This document shows, piece after piece, positions 33,520 through 45,691 of a DNA stretch of 64,000 bases. The translations under genes and the position numbers were made by a program. Within the stretch, counting starts at the first letter, position 1; every line of letters starts with the position of its first letter. A model generated the notes under the pieces. That model did not search any database and was not told the DNA's origin. It saw only the letters and a program-made list of their open reading frames with translations. This stretch comes from Isoetes taiwanensis (taxonomy: Eukaryota > Streptophyta > Lycopodiopsida > Isoetales > Isoetaceae), in NCBI GenBank assembly GCA_021234155.1, contig JAJEKV010000298.1, positions 310,001-374,000 on the forward strand. Direction: 5' to 3'.

Positions 33520-34945
33520 TCACAATCTACTCTTCCTCTGATTACTCGGATTTATTTGCATTTGATAGCTAGGACATGTTACCTCCTCTATTGGCTCACA
33601 CAAATTAGAGTCAAGGGTTGTTTCTTTCCCCTTAGACCCTTTATCTGCAGAATGTGATGGCAATACATGAGGAAATCTATCTTGTGAGTGTGAACCCTGA
33701 GTATTACAGATGCCACATACAGGTTCAAAGCCTACTTCTTTTTGTGGATTGGGCCAATTAGTAGCTATGTTGCCAACTTCATGGCACCTATAACATGTCA
33801 CTTGCCGTTGAGGCCTTGTCGGTCTTGGTGATGGTCTTAAAGATCAATTGTTTGCATCCTTTCTATTTTGCATAGAAGGGTCAGCCACATAAACAAGTAT
33901 TAATCGTGGACTGTCTTTTGCATTTGTCTGGATATAATAACTAGGGACACTAGAAGGTTGCATGAATGGCCTTATATTAGTTCTAGGCCCATTACCTCGC
34001 TGCTAAAAATAACATTCATCATCTGTGTGACTAATTCTTCTACAATGATTAACATTTTCTAGGATTAGTGAAGGGACATTCATTTGAAAAATGGCCATAA
34101 CCTTGGCATTTGACACACCATACATTCTTTTGGGATCTAGGTTGTAAATTCCTCCATCTTGAGAGGGTTGCTTAACATGCTTAGTTTTCAAAGCTTCATC
34201 GATGGCTTTCTTAATAGTTGCCTGAATACCCAAGGTAGAAAGTTGATTTTGAGATATTTGTGATTGTGACAACCCTCCAGGAGTTGTACCATATGGCATC
34301 CTACTATAATCAATTAATTTTGGAGATACATAATGAGCATCTATATCTGGCACGTTAGGTTTAATACTTTGGACTACTGGGGCATATAAGCTAGGAATAC
34401 CTTGCATAGAGGAGTTCATTCCTGCCTATTCCAGTTGAGATGCAATTTTAATGGCTAGTTCTAAGGTAGTAGATGATTGCAATTTTATAAAAAAACTCAT
34501 ATGCTTAGGCAGCCCTTTTGTAAACCATTGAATCTGATACTCTACATCAGGAAGTTAAGGCTTTTTACCTAGAAGTCTACGAAATCTATTCACATAACTT
34601 TGAACAGACTCCTCTGGCCATATAGCAAAATCTTGTAGTTCATCATCTAGCCTATCTACAAAACCTGCTGGCCTAAAATTTTCTAAGAAGGCATCTTCCA
34701 ACTCCTTCCAAGTTGTATAAATTGTGCTCTTCAATGAGTGATAATACCATTTAGAAGCTCGTAAAGTCAATGTGGCTAGAAACCACCTTAGTCTCTCTAT
34801 GTTGGTGTTTTCCTAGTTTGCCTTGCTCACAGTTAGGAAATGGCTTATATGTGCGTCTGGATCCACCAACATGACCCCAAAAAAACTATAATGCATACGC
34901 GTAGATTTTGCTGGTATTGGTTGTTATATTCTATAAAATTTGGCT
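33520..34945 (-). pseudogene. gag of gypsy copy B
   Basis: The minus strand reads DPDAHISHFLTVSKAN, IERLRWFLATLTLRASKWYY, WKELEDAFLENFRPAGFVDR and ESVQSYVNRFRRLL, the gag core of plant gypsy elements, followed by a spacer and two degraded knuckles (CYRCHEVGNIATNW and CGICNTQGSHSQDRF, each missing its last Cys). Several stops interrupt it. The N-terminal part of gag lies beyond the LINE at 34945-36185. Confidence 0.82.
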
Positions 34946-36185
34946 TTGCATGTGAAACAGATTCCTTAAATAGAATAGAATATGTTTTTATCGTCTACAG
35001 AGACCAATTGGCCTATGGGACCCAAAAAGAGAGAGCAGCAAGCGTATTACTTCCAGGATTAAAAAACCCCTGCCCCGAAGGGTTTTCGAGGGAAAAACCT
35101 TAGCAGTAATAAGAATGCTGGTATACTATACAATCGTATATGACAATTCAATGCTGTACCAGAGGACACAACTGACTCCGTGTATCTAGAACCTCCTGGA
35201 AGTATGATCCCAACAAGCCCACGGAGGCTGTTTCAACAGCTCATGCAGGGGCTGGTGAGGCACAATTAACTGAACATATCATGCCGGGATATGATCGAAC
35301 ATTGGGAGGCCAGAAGGGCATGACATTCATCCTCAATGACGGCCTGTTAACAACATCGACAGATCCTGTCCTCATGTGGCTCCCGAGTCCATCGCCCCAT
35401 CTCAATGCGGAGGCGGTGTGCACCCATGCAAATGGAAGCTAAAAGTCTGCGCTTCTTCGTGGGCAAATGAGTGCGCAAATAGTGTTGTGGGCCTCTTGTG
35501 GGCACGGGGTTGACTTCACACCAGTGCGCCATTTTGGCATCGTGGCCAGGCATCTGCATCCCAGAGCTTGGCAAGGAAGCTAGCATCTAGATACTGCCGC
35601 AATGCATTGTGCTCTTTTTTTGTCCGTACCTACTCACATCTGTATGTCTGCACATTCCAACGTGAGAACCACTGAGCTTGCTTGTCCTTCCAGCAGGCTT
35701 TGAGGCACTGTGGACCCATTGCTACTGCCAATGCAAGGTTGGGCAATCGAGCATCACCCATACCAACTACCTTCTGAAAGTAAATGATATGGCGTTTCAG
35801 TGCAACCCTTTGAAGGGGTAGAAAACCTGTCTCCTGGAGCAGGATCTGACATGGAACTATAGATTTCACCCCAAGTGCCCGTGCTAAGAAGGCCTTCTGT
35901 ACCTGCTCCAGATCATTCCAGGTGGTGAGGGATATCACCGGACCCCATACCTCTTCCCCATATAGGAGAACCGGCTCGACCAAGGCCTTGAACAGGTGTG
36001 ACTGGTGGCCCCAGGCATACAACTCTACCTTGTGGCTATTGCTCTGCATGGCATATAGTGCTTTTTAGCATGTTGTGACAAGCAACCTGATGGAAGCATC
36101 CCACTGTGTGGTAGTAGAAAACTCGATCCCTAAATACTTATAGAAAGAAGCTACCTCTACATCTTGTCCCTGGTAAGTGAATCTT
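34945..36185 (-). mobile_element. 5'-truncated LINE, copy B, inserted in gag of gypsy copy B
   Basis: The minus-strand text starts in a reverse transcriptase (YKYLGIEFSTTTQWDASIR), continues with LFKALVEPVLLYGEEVWGPV and KRHIIYFQKVVGMG, and ends at 34945 with GTCCCATAGGCCAATTGGTC, GACGATAAAAAC and a TATTC tail. It matches LINE A (1810-2833) base for base over long stretches, but is better preserved, with one 139-residue open frame. Gag of gypsy copy B resumes on both sides. Clear target duplications were not found. Confidence 0.88.
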
Positions 36186-37450
36186 CCTCCTCTTTCAACT
36201 TACGTGCTATCTCCCTTGTTACAGTTCTTTCCTGTCTCAATTGAGCCTGATGCTCTCTTTGTTCTTTAGCTAGTGAGGGATAAATACATCATAGGTATAC
36301 TATGGGTGGCAAGTCTCATCTATGACAGTGGCGCTCTCGCTCTTTTGTTTAGTCCTACCTAGTCTTGCTCCCAAATTCTCACTAATCTTGTCATTTATAT
36401 CAAGATTTGCAGTAGATAGGAAATAGCATTTTCTTTTTCACAGTTCTAGGGTGCAAGGTTTATGCATCGAGTTAATCCCGCTTTCACAAGCCCAGTCCAC
36501 GCGAAGCCACCAAACATGTAAAGGGTTTTCGTGTGTGTAGGAATAATATAGCCAGCAAATAATTTATGATTTCTACACAAGGTGTTGAACTCTGGAATCC
36601 AAATATGCAGCACTAAGGATTTAAATTTTTAAACTATACTATGAATAACAGACAATATAATAATGAATCAGAGTTATGATCATCGCATAAGATCTGGATA
36701 CACAAGATATTCTAAATATTTATCTCATAAATAAGCCATAATCACAGGAAGTCATATTCATAGTTTAGGGTTGAACAACAAAACATGTAACATAATTATC
36801 TCTGAATAGCCATAATCAACCTACAGAATTACAGAGATGTTCTAGCAAAGTTCTCATCTATGCTCTGGAATAAGGGTCGGACCTGCTAAATCCCTTGAAT
36901 CCTTGGTCACTTGGTCCGATGCTTCTGCTTCTGTAATTGGATTTGTTGCCCGCCCTGAACTCTGGCCTCGAATGCTCTGATCCACTGCCTGCTCTCCTCC
37001 AGAATGATCCAACAATCTGCTGCTCCGGAATGCCCTGAATTGAATGCCCTGTTCTGTTGCTGACTTCGTAGTTCGTTCTTCCTGCTCGAGATGAAGTTCG
37101 ATGCCCTATTCCTTCTCCTAACCTTCGTGTCTTTTCCCATTCAAAAGAGGGCTTTTGCTCCTAGCCCTTAGATCCATCCTCTTTCAATATCCTCCCTTAA
37201 ATTAAATAACTATACTTTTTCCTTAGCTTCCCATATTTTCCACTTAACCCCATATTTTCAACCATGATAAAAAATAATTCTTCAAGTTTATATCTTCAAG
37301 TAACATTCAAATATGATAATATGACTAGTTTTGCACAACTTACAAAGGTAAAATCACATGGCATTGCTCTCATAATCACTATTTCACCCAAAATGCACAA
37401 ATATAGACACTTTATATCTTCTCCATGCATGTTTAGGAGGACAGTCCTTG
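36186..37450 (-). other. Gag N-terminus, leader and possible 5' LTR of gypsy copy B
   Basis: Charged helical gag text (HQAQLRQERTVTREIARKLK) is seen at 36300-36190. Upstream on the minus strand, ACACACGAAAACCCTTTACA is followed by TGTTTGGTGGCTTCGCGTGG, which could be an LTR end plus primer site. The ~900 bp beyond has LTR-like composition. No second LTR is available to set the ends. Confidence 0.35.
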
Positions 37451-40400
37451 TAAGGAGTGAATGGGACCACTAAACTGTACAAAGAAATGGCAGCATCAGC
37501 ATCACAAGCAAACTTTCAAAAAGTAATCAATTGTATATTTATTAACAAGATACTCACCTTGTTTTATCATCACCACATTCTATGTCAGAGGCTGCTGCTT
37601 CTGCATCTTTTGTGGACTACTACACCTTGTTTGCTATCACATCAACCACTCAGTCGTTGTCTTCTTTTGTTGGTCCTGGTTCTTGTTCTGGTTTGATTTC
37701 CTTTACAACCTGTGATCTTGTCCTCTTTCTTGGTGGTGGTTGCAGATCTGGGGTTCCAGATTTCATAAATTTCATGAAGAGAAATCTTTGTAATATGGAA
37801 CTGAGGACGTGATTAGGATGAAGAAGCATCTACAAAAATGGGAACCTGGATAGAAGTACGAACAGGAAATACACCAGGATCCAGAAGAGAAAGAGGTGTA
37901 GGATTAAGATCAGGATCAAAGGCATAGATAGAAACGAAAATGGGAACATGAACAGAGTCATATATACGGATTGGGACATCATAGACAAAACATGAACTGA
38001 GGCAGAGATGGAAACAAGATCAAGACGTCGAGCAGAAAACACAGACACAGGCAGAATCAGGAACCAATGATAGTGCATGAACTGGATTAGGCATTGGATC
38101 AGAGACAAGGACTACAAATGAACTGGGACTAGAGCTGAAACTAGTAAATAGGAATGATCTAGGCGCCAGTCTACCTATGGATTATACCATTGAAGCATGT
38201 GGTCTAGCAATGAGATTGAAGAAAATGCTACAAGAAGCTCACACGAACATAACCCAAAAAGGTACAGTACATACTGTGACTATGCCCGAAGAGATCTCAC
38301 GTTCAATCACCCCATTAGAACTAGGATGCTCGAGCATGATTCTGGGGATGATATGCACAGAAACAAATGCACTATCCATAAAATAAGCATTCCCATCACT
38401 ATCGAGCTACGTCAAAACGTTGAACTTCCCAACCTCTGACTACAATAAATAGAAATCACAAATTCTTTACTGACCTTATTAGAAGGAATAAACCCTTCAT
38501 CAGGTGTGGAAGGAGTGACAACTATCGGCTAGCCAGCGAGAGAACCTATGGAAAAAACATATCATGTCGTTATTATGTTCTACTTCTGTGGCAAAAAATC
38601 AATAACATTAACATAATGCACTTGAAGAGCTTCAAGTCGCATCACGAGAAAGTTGATATGGTAAAGATCTCAACCAAGAAACAATGACAAGAATTACCAA
38701 AATGGAATATTCAAGAACAAGAAACTTCTGTTAGGAATAAAAAGGCAGCTTCATCTATCTTACATAAATGAATTTTGAATATGGATAAGACATGCACTTA
38801 CCTAGAGCTGCAATTCCCAAAAACCCACTTCCAAAGCAAGACCATTATGGGCCATCAAGGATTCTATTTTCATTCCATAATCCAGGTTTTGCAATTTCTT
38901 AGATTCCCTTACAAGACAATAACTCTGATGTCGCATAACCTCTGCAACATGAATTGCATTTTCCAGTTTTCCAAATCCACCTAGAGATTTAAAGAACCGC
39001 ACCATAACGTTGTGCAACAAAACATATGGAAGTAGTTGTTCTTTAACAACTATTGTGGAGAGTGTTGAACTACCCTAACATGGTTATGAAGAAGCAATTT
39101 AACAACAGAAAAACAATGACAAAGCAAAAGCAAGAAGGGAAATCTTTAAACCTAATTAATATAAGCATTTGAAGTTGAAGCAAACAACGTTGATACTATA
39201 GCTTCCATGGCCAAGGTCATCGCCCATGTTTCCCCATGTCATAGTGAATCAAAACATGCTCATCAAACTTGAACTTCAAAATGGGGGATTGCACAGACTT
39301 GTGTTCCTTCTATCGAAAAGGTTATCCCAGCAAAATGTCCAAGCAACGCTATTCCATGCCATTGCTCATGATATTACTAGGTCTACTTCTAATAAGCACC
39401 ACAAGTTTGGAAGATCTGGCACCTGTTCGATTGAGCATGGTTTGAAATATTCGATTATCTGGAATCTTCCCGTCATTCCTTCAGATTGAGATGCTTCTAT
39501 CTCAGATTGACTAAGGCGGTGCGGTTAGGGTTAGTTCACACACCAAGACAAAGAACAATGGCGTATCGAGAGTTTAGGTGTAAGAGTAGGTTTGAGATCC
39601 ACAAGATATCCTAGGTATATTCCAGCATATACCTAAGATATGCCAAAAGCCCACATAAACAAGGGTTTGCCCCCCTAGGGGCAACCCAAAAATTAACGAA
39701 TTGGACTTTGTCCTACTATTTTTTGAAGAGTAGGATTTTGTCTACTCTTTTTATAGGCAGGAGGATTTTTTTAATATGTAAATTTATTTATTATAACTTA
39801 TCATATACATAGAAATTCATCTTTAGAATATTAGCCAAAAAGTTAGATTACCCTTTTCTTTACATCTGAATATATAAATCAATTTTTTTCATTTTCGGCC
39901 ATCTTCCCCTTTCCGACCTCTTCCCTGTACGTGGGCAGGAACATAATAGGCAGATAGAACCACCGACAAGAGAAAGAGAGAGAAGGCAACCACTTCCTGT
40001 CCCCTTTCGTCCATGGCCATGGTCGAATAACTGCCAGGCGAGCCATTCAAGTTCCAAACACAACCGAGAGGTACACAAAGTTTCCAATTTTTTTTATTCT
40101 TTTCGAGTTCAAGTTTTTCAATGGGAAAAAAGAAAAAGGACATGGACAAGCAAAGACACATTCATTTATACTTAATCAAAACATTGCGTTTTTATGTATA
40201 AGATTTCATCATCTTTGCGGGATTTTTTGTTCTAAGGAAAATGGACTTTGTCCTACTATTTTTGTGTTGGATTGAACACGTCCTTGCTGAAATTTGAGAT
40301 ATCCTATTTATCTATAACTAAAAGGATTTTTTATTTTTGTTTACCTCACTTTTCATAAAATTTAGAACGCTGAACACAATGCATGCTTCGGAATAGAAGA

Positions 40401-40680
40401 ATTTAGAAGAATTTTGGGCCACTTGGAAATAATAATGCAGCTAAGCATTTCAATTCCAGGAAGTACCAACTTTGGATGTATGCCAGGTCCTCAGCATATG
40501 AAAGTACGAAGAAGTTAAAAAAATGAAGGCTCCAAGAATATAGGGACTTTTTTAACTACGAAAAAAATGGCAAAGGGAGGAAATGCGGCCACTTGAGGAC
40601 AAAGCAAATGTCAAAGGGGAGCCTCATAATAGGAATTTAGTGGACTTTTGGGAACGAACAAACAACCCTATAAGTTCCAC
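37451..40680. other. Intergenic region, no gene supported
   Basis: Minus-strand text around 37810-38110 (DPDLNPTPLSLLDPGVFPVR) has protein-like composition but contains a stop and has no recognisable partner. The 80-bp repeat at 39610-39690 is the inverted copy of 1709-1790. Otherwise only scattered short ORFs were seen. Confidence 0.5.
39610..39690. repeat. 80-bp repeat, inverted copy of 1709-1790
   Basis: Contains TTTGCCCCCCTAGGGGCAAC and TATATTCCAGCATATACCTA. Its reverse complement aligns with 1709-1790. Confidence 0.6.
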
Positions 40681-40682
40681 CG

Positions 40683-40747
40683 ACACGTGGCATAAAGGAA
40701 AACCGCGTTACCTGAGGCTACTACACCGTCCGAAGGTGCTTATAAGA
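40683..40747 (+). promoter_or_regulatory. G-box/ABRE and TATA box of the first PSK-like gene
   Basis: ACACGTGGC at 40683-40691 is a perfect G-box/ABA-response core, and TATAAGA at 40741-40747 lies 107 bases before the ATG at 40854. The order and spacing fit a plant core promoter with a stress-hormone element. Confidence 0.5.
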
Positions 40748-40853
40748 ACACTGCAACTGCTTGCTCGTTTTGGAGCAGAGCGAGAAAAAAGTGAAGAGCT
40801 CACTACTTACTTCTTACTCCTATTTTCAGCATACCCTTTTGAATTTGCCGCTC

Positions 40854-41419
40854 ATGTCTAGTACACGGCCCCTTCAAATCGCCTTGCTTTTCCTCTTCAT
40901 CTCCACCCTTTTCTTCGCACATACAATGGCGGCCAGACCACTTTCAGGTCCTTACCCATGCCATTTTTGTTTTTTGGGTTGTTTCGATCTTGCTATTTCT
41001 GAACTGGGTTTCATTTTCTGAGTCCATAGATTCCAAATTTAGCTCAATACAGCAAAGTTGAATTCGTGAATATATTCTAAGTTAGCACTTAGCAAAGTGT
41101 TCGTTTCTTTGATTCGCACCAATTTTTTTTGTGCATTAAATCTCACCTGACATCTTTTGTGCGGACAGATGCCACTCCAAATGAAGTTTCTAATTTGGTT
41201 GCTGCAGAAGAAGTGTCCAAGTCCAAAGCACAGGTAGCTTGTGTGCTTTTTTCTTTCATACAAGAGTACCAGAGCCATTTAAAGAGCTAGTTTTTGCATT
41301 TATTTTGGTATTGACTTGACAAACTGTGTTTGCAGGAAGAAGAATCCAGCCTGAAATGTGGTGCAGATTGCAGGCGTGATCTTGCAGATGTGGATTACAT
41401 ATATCATGTTAACCCTTAA
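40854..41419 (+). CDS. Phytosulfokine-like secreted peptide precursor 1 (three exons)
   Basis: Exons 40854-40947, 41169-41233 and 41336-41419, all with GT-AG borders, encode 80 residues. Residues 1-27 form a signal peptide (hydrophobic IALLFLFISTLFFA, then MAARPLS). The middle is acidic and variable. The C-terminus reads LKCGADCRRDLADV-DYIYHVNP and then stops. Phytosulfokine precursors have the same plan: signal peptide, variable region, Cys pair, RR-x-L, then D-YIYTQ, with Tyr sulfation directed by the acidic residue. Here YIY is kept but TQ is replaced by HVNP at the very end. The likely product is a secreted, possibly sulfated signal peptide of the PSK type. The paralogue at 54372 shares intron positions and phases, which supports the splice model. 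Confidence 0.82.
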
Positions 41420-44280
41420 CAATGCAGAATTTTTACACATTCTGACAGTGGCAAAACGTGTATATATTCCACAGACCCTGAAGAAGGCACACACGATTTC
41501 AAGCTTGGATTGAGATTTGAGTAAAATTTAGTGTGACATCTCAATACTTATTGTAATCGGAAGAACCATATATGTTAAAAGAGTGTACTTTACCAATACA
41601 AAGGCCATTTCTGGCTATTTCATGTCTGAAACTGGCTCAGTTTTGTCCCGCTCGGTTTTATCTAATATAATGGCTAGTTATTCTGTCTCTTCTGTTTGGC
41701 TTGTTTCTGTTCGATGGTGTTATAAGACACTGTTGTTAATTAAGCGTTCCTTGAAGATTCTTGCTTATCTTTGTAGATATGCTCAGAGATGTATGAAAAG
41801 GATATATATAAGGAAAATTATAGACAACCATCTTGTGCAAGGGATATATGGAAGAATCATCACTTTCTCATCTTTTCTGCAAAAGGGGATTGATTCCAAA
41901 ACCAATATTTACGATAGCGTGTTGAATGAGCAATAGGTCAAATGTTTGAATGGACCAAACCAAAAGCAGGGGATGATGTTGCAAATGTGCTGGACTGCTG
42001 ATTCTGAGAAACAAGAGAAGAATCTCTGCCATAGCTACAGAGCACAAAACTCAAACAGCTCTATTTCTTTGTTGGATGTATCCAGTGAAAACAAGCTATA
42101 AGATGTTGAAGGCTTATTGAAAATGTTGAACAGTTATTGGTTTTTTGATTTTGGTTCTTTGCTATGATTTTACATATTAATGAGGGTTCAGGTTATGGTT
42201 TCTCTGCCATGGTCATATAGAACAGAGCCTGATGAGCTTTCAGAATATGAAAGATCTGCCATAGCCAGGAACTTAGGGCTAACTCACAGCTACTGCCATA
42301 GCCATAGAGCACAGAGCTTCAGGTGGGTATTCTTCAACTTAAAGCAAAGTTGTGATAGGTCTGAAATTCTGAAAAGCTATGGCTTTCAATCCGTTGATTA
42401 TATCAGCAGCTTACAGCATATGTTGCGCAATCAGATACAAGTTTAACAGTTCCATCACTATTGCCACCATCTCTGCTACCAGATCATTCATTGATTCTGT
42501 TTCTGTGCCCTGGATTCATGAATCTAGGCCGTCATATTTGCCAGATTTTTATCAGTCCTTGAACCCAGAAGGCCCCAGCAGAGTTGACATCCCTAAGTTG
42601 ACATTTCCCAGAAACTTTTTTTTTTTTGTATCATGTGGTCGAATTTGGACTCTTATCTGTTCAGAATCTGAATCATTTATGCCAGTTGGACTTTTGAATT
42701 CCTCGATCAATTGCTCATGATTCATCAGCCAATTAAGGCATTCATCATCAATATCAGACCAAAAGAAACACAAAAAGATCGAGCCATATCAAGGAAAGGA
42801 ATTTCAAAGGCCGACAGAGGCAATGAATACCCCAACACTAAAAACTCTTTATTTGGAGATGGGCAAAACCCACCTACTACATTCTACTGCATTCATCAAA
42901 CAGTACGAATTCAATCTCCAAAAAAAAAACCTTTTCTGGGTTATTTTTTTCAAGGTACCAAAAACTAATCCTGCTTTTGTAGGCTACCGAAGCAAACCAT
43001 TCATTCGAGTGTACCATATTCTGAGTGCTAGAAATTTTACACTGGAGCAAATCAAAAACTGGGGACCCAGGGATAAGAGCGGGTACTGGGTAGGTACCGG
43101 GTAGGATGTTTTCGACCCTGTGTTAAGTGTGCAAGCTCTGGGATCAAAAAATATGCAGACACGCACAAATGGCCTGGGAATCCTACCACCTTGTACCAAC
43201 CTGACTGGACGGATACCATCCTTGACTTTGCTTTTTTGTTTGATAGACATGCCCTGCCTAACTAAGGAAGAAGGACCCTCCCTCTGTTTTTTTTTTCTTT
43301 CCGCCCTGACACCTTAGCACGCTCTCTTTGAGGCCTTGTGTTGTGACCTTTCCCTCGTGTCTTATGCCCTTGCTCGGCTGGCACTTTCTGGTCGGCCCAA
43401 AAACATTTTCCGATGGACATTCCGGCAGCCGGAGACAGCCCTGGGTAGGTACTATGGAAGTCAGCTTAAACATTGGCATTTATATTCCCTCAGTGGAGAC
43501 ATTACCTCCGGTTCGGGCAGCTGTTTGTTTGTTCCAAACAATGTTCCCTTATGGGACGTTCCACATTGGGAAATTTTCCTGCTATTTCTAAACAATACTA
43601 TGAACTTTTGAATTTAAATGGTAGCTTATAAGGGTTCCTCGGTATTTTCCAAACCAAGACGACACTCAAGGAATAAAATATTTTATACACCATCTCACAT
43701 GCCATTTCAAGGCCATAGGACATTTCAAGGTCACCAACATGTTTTAAGGAATAATCTGAACTCAAAATCATGCAGGATTCCTTCCCGTTGATCATACTAC
43801 TATAAAAATACGTCAAAATGACACAGAAAGGACAGAGCGTAAATGACATGTATCTATACAAATGGCTACATATTCTAAATGAGGTGCACCCTGGACTACC
43901 ACAGTCGTCGGATTTGTCGATCCTACGACCCAGATCGTATGTTGGCGCCTCTGGGCACCTCTCGTTTCGCTTATAGTCATTTATGATTGGGGGCGCCTAC
44001 GATTTTGAAATATGAAATACGATTTCGCCTAAGGTTTTGAGGGAATATCAAACCTCTATACGACTTTGCCTAAGATTTTGTAAAATACAGGAGCTCGAAC
44101 CTCTACCAAAATAATTCAATGTCCTAACTAAGTCTACTTTAACCAATATACCTAGTGAGCTAATGCGATTATTTTTTATCTTGAATCTATGTTTTTTTTT
44201 TTTTATAACAAATCATTTGATTGTTTTTTTCAGAAATTGTTATTTTTACATCTATATCAAATACCCTCTGGAACCCCCTG
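41420..44280. other. Intergenic region, no gene supported
   Basis: AT-rich DNA with repeated GCCATAG / CTATGGC motifs at 42000-42390, which also occur around 23225-23370 and 62770-62850, and with T runs at 42611 and 43287. ORFs here lack recognisable domains and splice partners. Confidence 0.5.
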
Positions 44281-44317
44281 TTATTTTGCTACATATTCTC
44301 ATTAGTGCTCCTCTACA

Positions 44318-44818
44318 ATTTAGAAGAAATTGGATGCACAGAGAAAGAGAGATACCAGATTGAAGAACAAGATGAACAAAGCAGTGGTTGACCGAGAAGA
44401 TGTGAGCATCAGACGCAGGCAAGAAATAGCCAAGCTTATAGTTGATTACTTCAACAAGCTTACCAAGAAGCATTCACCCAAAATCAAGGCGGATGTGATG
44501 AAGAGGGTTGTTTATCACCACGAAATGGAAATCTCAGATCCTGGAATGTCCAGAGTTTTTTCTACCATGCTGCTGGATATGCCTCCTGACTTTGTAACCA
44601 GAGTTTTCTCTACCTACTCTTTTTTGCACCATGCTTTTGTTAAGCATGATAGCATGAAGCATTCTGAAGTATATTTACAATGGAAGCGGAAGTTCTTTGA
44701 GGAAGTATTAGCTAAGCCTAATAATCTCACATTTTTTCAAACTACAGCCATCTTTAAGATGTTCAGGTGGTACTATTTTCCTGATTATTATTGTGTTAAA
44801 TGTAAGAAGGCAGCATAG
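44318..44818 (+). CDS. Unidentified protein, C-terminal exon
   Basis: An open frame of about 165 codons follows an acceptor-like CTACAATTTAG at 44318 and ends TAG at 44818; the first in-frame ATG is at 44369. The product is basic and helical at first (RRRQEIAKLIVDYFNKLTKK), contains a repeated RVFST motif (SRVFSTMLLD and TRVFSTYSFL), many aromatic residues (MFRWYYFPDYY) and ends in a CVKCKKAA zinc-ribbon-like half. I recognise no family. An upstream exon was not found, so this may be partial, or a relic. Confidence 0.4.
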
Positions 44819-45184
44819 GTCTGGGCCTAAGCGCAATAATTAAAACCTGTACATAATTTGCAGTTTTATAACATAGTTGTTGCATATTTTCCAATTCTGC
44901 TATTCTAAGTATGGCAGTATATAACTTTAGACCTATCACTATTGTAATAGTCAAGTTCAATAGTAATTATCCTTTTTGAAATCATTGTTTTCCATAATAT
45001 AGAGTCAGGAGGCATTGAGGACATAATAGGCTGAGACCAGATAGTTTCTGAGACTGTAATCCACCACTTCAACTGTTTCCTGCTCCAACTATGCGTCAGT
45101 GATGTCTACCTATAAAATGGTCTCCTGAACTACATGGGAAGACAAGTATTCCAATGATGGAATTAGAAATTTCTGCAAAAAATT

Positions 45185-45691
45185 CTACTCTTCCTGCCCC
45201 TTGAAAGGCATAGCAGGAAGGGTTGTGTGTGGAGGATTTAGAAATCCTTTGTGTAGGCTGTCATCTACCAAGAAAATCCTACCATGGTAGGTAGGAAAGT
45301 TCTCAAGCACAACCTTCAACTCCTTGATATGAAGCTTCTTCACTGCAATGCTTGGATGGTCAATTGTGTAGCATTGCTCCTGGCCATAAATTTTTAAGAA
45401 CTTAGTCTGCAAATCCAGGAACAAGGCAGCTACCATATCCCTTGTGTTGTGAAGAAGAGAGGCACTCCATATTACAACTTCAAATTTTTGCAATGCCCAC
45501 TCCACAAACTCATGGTATCCTGGTTTGCAAATTAGGTACTTGTTTGCAGTCTTCTCCACAACAAGATGTGTATCGGGTCGAGGCAGTACCTTTTCTCTGG
45601 TTCTCCTCTGTTGTGTATGTACCAGCACGCCATTTATATCCAGAACCATAAGCTTCTTCGAAGGTTGCCATCCTTCAACCTCTTGCAACAC
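45185..45691 (-). CDS. FCP1-like HAD phosphatase domain, C-terminal exon
   Basis: The minus-strand frame of 168 codons contains KKLMVLDINGVLVH (HAD motif I), YHEFVEWALQKFEVVIWSAS (motif II, W-S/T-A-S) and GRIFLVDDSLHKGFLNPPH (motif III), the layout of FCP1/SCP-type domains that dephosphorylate RNA polymerase II tails or other nuclear proteins. Motif I is D-I-N-G instead of D-x-D-G: the nucleophile Asp is kept but the second, acid/base Asp is Asn, as in a plant subfamily with DLNG. Activity may be weak or absent. The frame ends soon after motif III (KGQEE, stop), shorter than relatives. A preceding exon probably ends QVVSEGRIDK...MVVASQ (about 45880-45810). Confidence 0.78.
   Translation of the reverse strand: MLQEVEGWQPSKKLMVLDINGVLVHTQQRRTREKVLPRPDTHLVVEKTANKYLICKPGYHEFVEWALQKFEVVIWSASLLHNTRDMVAALFLDLQTKFLKIYGQEQCYTIDHPSIAVKKLHIKELKVVLENFPTYHGRIFLVDDSLHKGFLNPPHTTLPAMPFKGQEE

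Larger units (their letters stand above)
31656..37450 (-). mobile_element. Ty3/gypsy element copy B, minus strand, interrupted and truncated
   Basis: Read from high to low coordinates: leader and possible LTR (37450-36500), start of gag (36310-36190, LAKEQREHQAQLRQERT), a LINE insertion, rest of gag (34945-34440), knuckles, protease and RT, cut after MPFGVCNAPAIFQ at 31656. RT text is DYSEW...CVDYRKLN and FMDGFSGYNQVLIRPED. This differs clearly from copy A and belongs to another gypsy lineage. Stops and frame changes are frequent. Confidence 0.8.

Noticed and set aside
37810..38110. Minus-strand Pro/Asp/Val-rich text that looks coding
   Set aside because: Contains a stop, has no start or splice partner and no known domain.
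41583..41936. 117-codon plus-strand frame downstream of PSK-like gene 1
   Set aside because: No domain or promoter and unbiased composition; probably chance in the 3' region.
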